A stretch of 10,229 nt of DNA from Nitrospirota bacterium (GTDB taxonomy: Bacteria; Nitrospirota; Nitrospiria; Nitrospirales; UBA8639), in assembly GCA_003233615.1 (NCBI GenBank), contig QIMB01000408.1:1-10229 (forward strand), written 5' to 3'. Position numbers and translations under genes: made by a program. The notes beneath the pieces are model-generated. The model worked only from the letters and a program-made list of their open reading frames with translations, was not told where the DNA came from and searched no databases. Shown here in pieces: positions 5,640-10,229 of this stretch; the first letter of the stretch is position 1, and each line of letters opens with the position of its first letter.

Positions 5640-7988
5640 TTACCACAACGACACTTCCATGCCACCGTAAATAAATCGCGGCATGCCTGGACGTGGCCCG
5701 TGTGGCTGCCGTGAGACATTGTATTCCGCATCAAAGAGGTTTTGCACACCTCCAAGAACTCGGATGCGATCAGTGACCTGGTAAAAGCCGGAGAGGTCAG
5801 CGACAAAATAGCTGTCGGTCTTGCCGAACCGGGAATCGGGATCGCCATTTCCGTTAACCTGCCCATCCACGTTGCTGGCGCTGGTAAAGGTCTCGCTCAC
5901 GTAAGTGGCTGTCAAAAAGGCACCCCAGCGGTCGGTTTCCACGCCTGTGCCGAAGTTGATCTGGAATTCAGGAATGTAGGGCACATCGTTGCCCTTTTTG
6001 CCGAAGCTGAAGATGGACTCCGCATCGGTTGACTCCGCATCATTCCGTTGCTCCGCCTTGGTGTAGGTAAACGTGGTGAACCAGGGATTACGCCATGTCC
6101 AGCCGTTGGCGATGCCTGGGTCATACTGGGCTGAGAACTCAAGGCCATAAGCATGTACCGTACCAAAGTTTTCATCGAGTCCGGTACCGGTTCCGCCGAG
6201 GTTGTCGATCACAATCAAATCCTCGAAGCGTGTAAAGAAGGCCACGGCCTCGACTCCCAGAGCCTGTCGAGGGTTTTTGTAGCGGGCACCCGCTTCAAAG
6301 GCCGTGCTGGTTTCTTCTTTGAGGCCGTTGGTCACTGCGCCGTTGGGGCTGGGAGGGGAAAAGCCGCGATGCACGCCACCGAACCCGGTCCACAATTCGT
6401 TGAATTTGTAGACCACACCGAGACCGCCGGCCACCATGTCCTGAGTCGCGGTGCCCGACCTGTCAGGATTGTTGTAATCGTCAAAGGTTTGATCTAATCG
6501 CTCGTACCGGATACCTGGAATCACTGACAACTTGTTTATCGTAATAGTATCCTGAATATAAAGGGCAAGAGCCTTGGTTTTTTGCCGGCGGTCGCCAGCA
6601 CCGCCGCTTATGCCAGCGTTCATGTTGGAGATGGTGCCGTTGGCGGCTTGGATAAAATCGTCATCATTCTGATTACGCTTGACCCGGTCCTGGTGATAAC
6701 GGATACCAGTGGTAACCTCTTGCTGCACAGAACCCATGCCGAAGCGGTAGTAGGCGACCGATTCAATGCCCCTGGCGAAATACTTACGTTTGTTGGCGCG
6801 TACGCGCAAGGTACATTCCAGATTGCCTTTCAGACAAGCAAGCCCTTCACCGTTCTGCGCACCGGCCAGCGCCGCAGACAGTCCAAGGTTGTTGCCGTTC
6901 ACGTTGCGGATGTTGTGAAGTTTGTACCAGTTGCGCTTGAACTTGGTGTAGTACATCGTAGTGATGATGTCGAGATTCTCCGTGGGTGCGATCCCGTAGC
7001 GCAGGTGGGTGCGCTTCTGTTTCGTGGTGATATTATCGAAGCGCGTTGCCGAGTAACGCCGGAAAGGATCCGCCTTGAAGTCGGCCTCGCTCAAGCCCAG
7101 GTATGTTTCGTTGGCATCCAAGTCGGTTTGGCCCCATTGGAATTGCAGGCGTTGATGAAACGCTGTGGGCGGTTCCCAGGAGAGCTTGATCATGGGTTCC
7201 GTTTTAGTAAAGCCGGTGTCATCGTCATCACGGAAATCCGGTGTTTTGTCGATCGTCTTGAAACCATCGTTCATGCGGGCATACCCCTCGAACAGAAATC
7301 CAAACCGTCCGGCGTGTGCTGTTTCGATGGTATTGCCGACGTAGGCGTGGGCACGCAACTCGTTGAAACTGCCGTACTGCGTTCTCATGTACACAGTTTC
7401 CTTGACCGGAATAGGCGTGGCGAGATAATTAATCACGCCGCCGGTGATGTGCGGGCCATACTTGATTTGGCTCGATCCCTTGAGGACTTCTATGCCGCTC
7501 ATACGTCCTGCGGTGGGCGAAAAGTAGGCGGCCGGGGCGGAGTAAGGCGCCGGCGCCATCAGAATGCCGTCTTCCATAATCGTGACCTTGGCGGAGCGGG
7601 TGGTGTCAACACCCCGCAGGCTGATACTGGGAAACAACCCCATGCCGTCTTCCTCCCGCACATACACTCCCGGCACCTTGCGCAATATGCGGTTCACGTC
7701 GGCATAACCTTGTTGGCGAATCTCCTTCTTGGTCACAACATGGGCGGAGCCCGGCATCCCCTCAACATTGGCCGGATTGCCGATCACCAGGACCTTGTCG
7801 AGTATGACCACCCGATCAGTTGATTCATCATCGTCGAGTATGACCACCTGATCGGTTGACTCATCATCGTCGAGTATGACCACCCGATCAGTTGACTCAT
7901 CATCCGTCATCTCTTCAGTCCAACCCTGTTGCGGAAGAAAGATAAGCGTGACAGTCATGAACAGGGCCAGTATTAATCTTGTTCGCAT
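5640..7988 (-). CDS. FecA-type TonB-dependent outer-membrane receptor
   Basis: A 782-residue outer-membrane receptor that imports a ferric chelate (or another scarce ligand) using TonB. I chose ATG 7988 because AGGAGG (7997-8002) stands 8 bases upstream; the in-frame TTG at 7994 would be too close to it. Signal peptide about 1-24 (hydrophobic core, then QGWTEE). Residues 29-64 are three tandem copies of DDESTDRVVILD, then KVLVIG, which resembles a TonB box. The plug domain follows (about 75-185), with LRKVPGVYV, SLRGVDTTRS and VLKGSSQIKYG typical of the FecA group. The rest is the beta-barrel, closing with NLFDAEYNVSRQPHGPRPG and a terminal aromatic residue (SLW). It lacks the N-terminal signalling domain of E. 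coli FecA, so control through a FecR/FecI-type pathway is unlikely. Ferric citrate is only one possible ligand; the closest family is FecA but the substrate cannot be read from sequence. Confidence 0.92.
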   Translation of the reverse strand: MRTRLILALFMTVTLIFLPQQGWTEEMTDDESTDRVVILDDDESTDQVVILDDDESTDRVVILDKVLVIGNPANVEGMPGSAHVVTKKEIRQQGYADVNRILRKVPGVYVREEDGMGLFPSISLRGVDTTRSAKVTIMEDGILMAPAPYSAPAAYFSPTAGRMSGIEVLKGSSQIKYGPHITGGVINYLATPIPVKETVYMRTQYGSFNELRAHAYVGNTIETAHAGRFGFLFEGYARMNDGFKTIDKTPDFRDDDDTGFTKTEPMIKLSWEPPTAFHQRLQFQWGQTDLDANETYLGLSEADFKADPFRRYSATRFDNITTKQKRTHLRYGIAPTENLDIITTMYYTKFKRNWYKLHNIRNVNGNNLGLSAALAGAQNGEGLACLKGNLECTLRVRANKRKYFARGIESVAYYRFGMGSVQQEVTTGIRYHQDRVKRNQNDDDFIQAANGTISNMNAGISGGAGDRRQKTKALALYIQDTITINKLSVIPGIRYERLDQTFDDYNNPDRSGTATQDMVAGGLGVVYKFNELWTGFGGVHRGFSPPSPNGAVTNGLKEETSTAFEAGARYKNPRQALGVEAVAFFTRFEDLIVIDNLGGTGTGLDENFGTVHAYGLEFSAQYDPGIANGWTWRNPWFTTFTYTKAEQRNDAESTDAESIFSFGKKGNDVPYIPEFQINFGTGVETDRWGAFLTATYVSETFTSASNVDGQVNGNGDPDSRFGKTDSYFVADLSGFYQVTDRIRVLGGVQNLFDAEYNVSRQPHGPRPGMPRFIYGGMEVSLW
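7797..7904 (-). repeat. Three tandem 36-bp units inside the receptor gene
   Basis: Three nearly identical 36-bp units (7797-7832, 7833-7868, 7869-7904) encode receptor residues 29-64 as three in-frame copies of DDESTDRVVILD; the middle one has Q for R. A few silent or conservative changes separate the units. They lie between the signal peptide and the plug domain, where a TonB box is expected. Confidence 0.9.
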
Positions 7989-7996
7989 CTCCAAAA

Positions 7997-8002
7997 CCTC
8001 CT
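7997..8002 (-). promoter_or_regulatory. Ribosome binding site deciding the receptor start
   Basis: AGGAGG on the minus strand, 8 bases before ATG 7988 and only 2 bases before the in-frame TTG 7994. It supports the ATG as start. Confidence 0.8.
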
Positions 8003-8147
8003 AATTTAAGCAATTGTCTGTCGCGATCTATTTCACAACATTTCCATGTCAGGCTCTGGTTCGCAAAGGATCTCTGGCCATGATGGTGAGCCGGCTGATT
8101 CTCTCTCCTGGTCCGTTCCATTACCTCCTTTTTTTTGGCAAGTTATA

Positions 8148-8162
8148 TGAGAACGAGACTCA
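8148..8162 (-). promoter_or_regulatory. Fur-like palindrome upstream of the receptor gene
   Basis: TGAGAACGAGACTCA has TGAG/CTCA arms and matches the Fur core TGATAATnATTATCA at 9 of 14 positions. That is weak alone. Its position, 56 bp from the AraC-type block exactly as upstream of tonB, strengthens it. Confidence 0.35.
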
Positions 8163-8203
8163 ACATCATGACAGAATAAATATCACAACCTGTGCTAGCT
8201 GTT

Positions 8204-8242
8204 GAATGCTCATTGCCCTGAGATTTATGTTGAATGGCCTGA
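8204..8242 (-). promoter_or_regulatory. Putative AraC-type operator upstream of the receptor gene
   Basis: Half-sites ATTGCCCTGA (8212-8221) and AATGGCCTGA (8233-8242) repeat with a 21-bp period. The block shares 33 of 39 positions with 5496-5534 upstream of tonB. If the TATTTAT at 8176-8182 is the -10 element, the near edge of this block would overlap the -35 position, the geometry of many AraC-type activators. Confidence 0.5.
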
Positions 8243-8322
8243 AATGGGAAGGAGAAGGAAGCTGCGGAAGGTTGGCGCCTTGAGTGGCTGCTTAGAGAGC
8301 CGTTGCTGGAGCGATCAGGAAA

Positions 8323-8697
8323 TCACTGGCGGATCACTTCCAGGCTCACCTGGTCAAATCCAAGACCGCGGACTTGATCTACGACCGCAACGAAGCGTTC
8401 TAGAATCGTGACACGATCGGCACGGACAACGACGAGAGAGTGGGGCGGGTGTGTTTGGAGTCGGCGTGCAAGTTCCTCTTGAGTGACCTGATCGTCATTC
8501 AAAAACAGTTGACCGCTTGAAGTCATGGTAATGACCAACGAAACATCTTTCCGGTCGCCGGCTTCAGTCGCTTTGGCAAGGTCCACGGGAATCTGTCCGG
8601 TGGAAATAAATGTGGCAGTGGTCAATACAATCACCAGCAGGACCAACATGACATCCACAAGGGGAATGACATTGATTTGATCCATTTCATTTTGCAT
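8323..8697 (-). CDS. exbD: ExbD, TonB-system proton channel subunit
   Basis: A 124-residue ExbD. It is a single-pass inner-membrane protein that, with ExbB, uses the proton gradient to drive TonB. The N-terminus (MQNEMDQINVIPLVDVM) leads into the membrane helix at about 13-32 and keeps the essential aspartate (D15) in the PLVDVMLVLL signature. The remaining residues are the periplasmic domain with the usual V.I...G..F.N...V and a final beta strand. The start overlaps the end of exbB by 11 bp, so translation is probably coupled. Length is slightly below the usual 130-140 residues but all core parts are present. Confidence 0.93.
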   Translation of the reverse strand: MQNEMDQINVIPLVDVMLVLLVIVLTTATFISTGQIPVDLAKATEAGDRKDVSLVITMTSSGQLFLNDDQVTQEELARRLQTHPPHSLVVVRADRVTILERFVAVVDQVRGLGFDQVSLEVIRQ

Positions 8698-9112
8698 GGT
8701 GCGATGTATACTCGGTCATCAGTTCGGCTACCCGCCGGCGCAGGACATTATTCAACACCACACAGGGAATAGCCACAAGCAGTCCCATTGCTGTAGCTTT
8801 CAGGGCCAGACTCAAACCGACCATGATTGTGCTGACGGCGATGGTCTTTGAGGTCCCCATCGTCTGAAAGGTCAGCATGATCCCCAGAACGGTCCCAAGC
8901 AGGCCGATGTAAGGGGCATTGGCTGCGACGGTTCCGATAATCACCAACCGCTTGGTGAGCGCAATCTCGAAACGCTGCCGATCAGGAAATTGGGAAAGCT
9001 TCACTCGCCGGTAAAAGAGCCACCGTTCGACAGCCACAGCTATCGCCCAGATACTCAAGGCGAGCAGTAACCCGATCACACCAAAATCTACGAGGTTTTT
9101 CAGGTTCTCCAT
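8687..9112 (-). CDS. exbB: ExbB, short form (ExbB2-like), TonB-system proton channel subunit
   Basis: A 141-residue inner-membrane protein of the MotA/TolQ/ExbB family. Three membrane helices are seen (about 8-28, 66-84, 96-121). The family signatures are APYIGLLGTVLGIMLTF (66-82) in helix two and ALKATAMGLLVAIP (103-116) in helix three. It is about 100 residues shorter than E. coli ExbB and lacks that protein's long N-terminal and loop parts, matching the short ExbB2 type known from Helicobacter-like TonB systems. It starts 9 bp after the stop of the upstream secreted protein and overlaps exbD. There is no strong ribosome binding site of its own, consistent with coupled translation. By sequence it could be TolQ-like, but the tonB and receptor context favours ExbB. 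Confidence 0.92.
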   Translation of the reverse strand: MENLKNLVDFGVIGLLLALSIWAIAVAVERWLFYRRVKLSQFPDRQRFEIALTKRLVIIGTVAANAPYIGLLGTVLGIMLTFQTMGTSKTIAVSTIMVGLSLALKATAMGLLVAIPCVVLNNVLRRRVAELMTEYTSHHAK

Positions 9113-9121
9113 AATCGGTGT

Positions 9122-9556
9122 TTACTGGAATTCGATCCTTTTCAGTTCCGTGAACGGCACTTTCATATCTCCAAAATCTGACATGCCGATGAGGCTCACC
9201 TCACGAGCTACCGGAAATTTACCGGATTTACCATTGGTCAGCGTGATCGTGAGCAGAGGAGTTCCCGCAGCCGTGGAGTCGAGTGCCACCTCAATCCGTT
9301 TGATGTTCTGGAATTTGATCTTCACGGTGGCTTTGCCCCGCTTCACCGGGACATGCAGGATTTCATGGGGGACAAATGAGGTTTCGTCCAGCTTCTCTTC
9401 CCAATAGAGTTTCACGTTTTCAATCGTGGTTTCCATGCCTTCGACGTCAGTGACACGCGCGTTGAATGTCTGCTGGCCTTTGTCATCCGCGAATGCGGCA
9501 GAGCCACCTAAAGCCAATCCGGCTATAAGAACCGGCAAACAGAACCGTTTGAACAT
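9122..9556 (-). CDS. Small secreted beta-rich protein, first gene of the exbB-exbD operon
   Basis: I do not recognise a named family. The start is ATG 9556 (144 residues), because GGGAGGA stands about 9 bases upstream and a clear signal peptide follows (MFKRFCLPVLIAGLALGG, cleavage probably after AFA at 23). A longer frame opens at 9628 but would place 24 polar residues before the signal peptide. The mature part is about 120 residues, strongly beta-like. It contains a motif used twice: KFQNIKRIEV (81-90) and PFTELKRIEF (134-143), each a strand, a short turn and I/LKRIE. This I.F..IK.IEF type of ending occurs in small periplasmic or extracellular beta domains. There are no cysteines in the mature part. 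It is followed after 9 bp by exbB, so it probably works in the periplasm with the TonB system. That role is inferred from position only. Confidence 0.8.
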   Translation of the reverse strand: MFKRFCLPVLIAGLALGGSAAFADDKGQQTFNARVTDVEGMETTIENVKLYWEEKLDETSFVPHEILHVPVKRGKATVKIKFQNIKRIEVALDSTAAGTPLLTITLTNGKSGKFPVAREVSLIGMSDFGDMKVPFTELKRIEFQ

Positions 9557-9565
9557 CGTATAATT

Positions 9566-9572
9566 CCTCCCT
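9566..9572 (-). promoter_or_regulatory. Ribosome binding site deciding the start of the secreted-protein gene
   Basis: GGGAGGA on the minus strand about 9 bases before ATG 9556. It fixes the start immediately before the signal peptide and rules against the upstream in-frame ATG at 9628. Confidence 0.7.
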
Positions 9573-9694
9573 TTCCCTTGTTTACTTGGGACCGTTGAAA
9601 AATTCGAAATTCTCATCACCGGGGACATCTGACAAACTCAGCAACGCTCCCCTCCAGCAATCTGCGTGGGTATCTTGCGAAGTTTCCATAAAAA

Positions 9695-9709
9695 TGATTC
9701 CCAATATCA
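9695..9709 (-). promoter_or_regulatory. Fur-like box upstream of the exbB-exbD operon
   Basis: TGATTCCCAATATCA matches the Fur core at 10 of 14 positions. It lies within a perfect 8-bp inverted repeat, AAAATGAT (9691-9698) and ATCATTTT (9706-9713), with a 7-bp spacer. Its right half CAATATCA is identical to that of the box upstream of tonB. It stands about 140 bp before the start of the operon. Confidence 0.45.
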
Positions 9710-9995
9710 TTTTCATAAAATTAACAGTTTGATTTCATCATGGGAATGTCCACCCTCCAGAAAAATTATGCGCAGAGAACAGATTTCAAAAGATTATTTT
9801 GGTGCAGGGAAGGATGAGATGAGGAAAAATCACCCACGACTTTCATGAAGCATCATGCTCGATTCTCAAAAACTGGTGATGCATAAGCTTGGAAGAGGTC
9901 CTTTTCCTTCCAGAATCAAAAAGAGCCACGGCTTCTAAGGCCCGTTTCAGATTAGACGCTCCGTCCGTGGGAATCTATGCCTACGCTATTAAACC

Positions 9996-10093
9996 GGCAA
10001 CAATTTAGAGTGCATTTGTTTATTAAAAGACCTTATTTCATAGTGCTTTTATAGTATTTCATGCAACCTGTTTGATTGCCGGATTAATAGTGA
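9996..10093 (+). repeat. Direct repeat copy 2 (98 bp), paired with 3282-3380
   Basis: The same orientation and layout as 3282-3380. Here the outer arms are CCGGCAA (9994-10000) and TTGCCGG (10076-10082), a perfect 7-bp pair. An inner GCAAC...ATTGC hairpin uses the same right arm. The right end overlaps the stop codon and last codons of the AraC-family gene. Together the two copies bracket the tonB / receptor / exbD / exbB block. Confidence 0.7.
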
Positions 10094-10229
10094 ACCTGCT
10101 CCCTGTATTTGCTGGGAGAGTGGCCGGTCGCTTTCTTAAAAAAATGACTGAACGCGAATTGATCCTGAAATCCGAGGCTTTCTGCAATGTTCGCGAGTGG
10201 GGCGGAGCCTTCTTCCAAGAGGACTTTGG
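10084..10229 (-). CDS. AraC-family transcriptional regulator, C-terminal fragment at window edge
   Basis: Only the last 48 codons are inside the window; the rest lies beyond its right end. They read as the second helix-turn-helix of the AraC/XylS family. LLEEGSAPLANIAESLGF is followed by QDQFAFSHFFKKATGHSPSKYR, which matches the family signature (IA..lGF.d...Fs..FKk..G.sP..yR), and the protein ends a few residues later (EQVHY). It is encoded just upstream of the operon for the secreted protein, ExbB and ExbD, on the same strand. AraC-type regulators of the PchR/YbtA/AlcR group control siderophore receptor genes and respond to the siderophore, so this is the natural candidate for binding the 21-bp-period sites upstream of the receptor gene and tonB. 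The effector domain is not visible, so the subgroup is unproven. Confidence 0.88.
   Translation of the reverse strand, partial: KVLLEEGSAPLANIAESLGFQDQFAFSHFFKKATGHSPSKYREQVHY

Larger units (their letters stand above)
7989..8322 (-). promoter_or_regulatory. Intergenic region upstream of the receptor gene (control module)
   Basis: These 334 bp separate exbD from the receptor. Reading toward the receptor: about 80 bp after exbD with no clear terminator hairpin, an AraC-type block (8204-8242), an AT-rich TATTTAT on the minus strand (8176-8182) that could act as a -10-like element, a Fur-like palindrome (8148-8162) with TATAAC directly after it (8142-8147), and a perfect Shine-Dalgarno AAGGAGGT (8123-8130) just before an ATG at 8121. 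That ATG opens a short frame overlapping the receptor start. The presence of this module suggests the receptor has its own promoter apart from exbB-exbD. Confidence 0.55.
9557..10083 (-). promoter_or_regulatory. Intergenic region between the araC-type gene and the exbB-exbD operon
   Basis: These 527 bp hold no convincing gene. They contain direct repeat copy 2 (9996-10083 and into the araC end), a possible degenerate copy of the control block (about 9744-9770, GAATG followed by CCAGAAAAATTATG, compare CCGGAAATTTATG at 5509-5521), and a Fur-like palindrome (9695-9709). The promoter of the three-gene operon must lie here, but I cannot fix its -35 and -10 elements. Confidence 0.45.

Noticed and set aside
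5219..5866. Minus-strand open frame (215 codons) spanning the receptor end and the tonB leader
   Set aside because: It overlaps the receptor C-terminus in another frame and runs through the control module and the palindromic repeat, so it is almost certainly non-coding.
6582..7823. Long plus-strand open frame (413 codons) opposite the receptor gene
   Set aside because: It lies antisense to a clear TonB-dependent receptor, has no recognisable domain, and its composition is what the reverse of that coding frame gives.
7797..7904. 36-bp repeats considered as a CRISPR array
   Set aside because: The units are contiguous with no spacers, are in frame inside the receptor gene and encode a regular 12-residue motif.
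9666..9848. Plus-strand 60-codon open frame upstream of the exbB-exbD operon
   Set aside because: It covers the Fur-like box and the AT-rich control region, has no ribosome binding site of note and no family resemblance.

Overview
The window looks like a stretch of a Gram-negative chromosome devoted to iron (possibly also copper) handling. A Nitrospira-like bacterium is my best guess. That rests on protein style, moderate GC and a palindromic spacer repeat (about 5271-5420) that matches my memory of dispersed repeats in Nitrospira genomes. It is an inference and no database search supports it.

Left part, plus strand (1-3164): the tail of a small Cys/Met/His-rich protein is followed by a two-gene unit. 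The first gene (327-2384) encodes a membrane-anchored flavoprotein with a Met-rich extracytoplasmic domain, an FAD/NAD(P)H reductase module and a C-terminal plant-type 2Fe-2S ferredoxin domain. The second (2400-3164) encodes a membrane protein with two H-x13-H pairs, as in di-heme b-type cytochromes. Together they look like a transmembrane flavocytochrome passing electrons from cytoplasmic NAD(P)H to an acceptor outside the inner membrane. Ferric or cupric reduction is the most attractive guess.

Right part, minus strand (3420-10229), in transcription order: the 3' end of an AraC-family regulator; a three-gene operon of a small secreted beta-rich protein, a short ExbB and ExbD; a FecA-type TonB-dependent outer-membrane receptor; TonB; and a small Com-like zinc-finger protein. 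This is a complete energised uptake set: receptor, TonB, ExbB/ExbD and a candidate regulator.

Non-coding structure is rich. The upstream regions of the receptor gene and of tonB share a module of about 100 bp. Each copy has a 39-bp block made of two half-sites 21 bp apart, the spacing expected of an AraC-type operator, then an AT-rich element, then a Fur-like palindrome, all at identical offsets. A long palindromic repeat sits between this module and tonB. A 98-99 bp repeat occurs in direct orientation on both sides of the iron block (3282-3380 and 9996-10093), and a MITE-like inverted-repeat element lies just after tonB. The receptor carries three tandem copies of a 12-residue segment resembling a TonB box.
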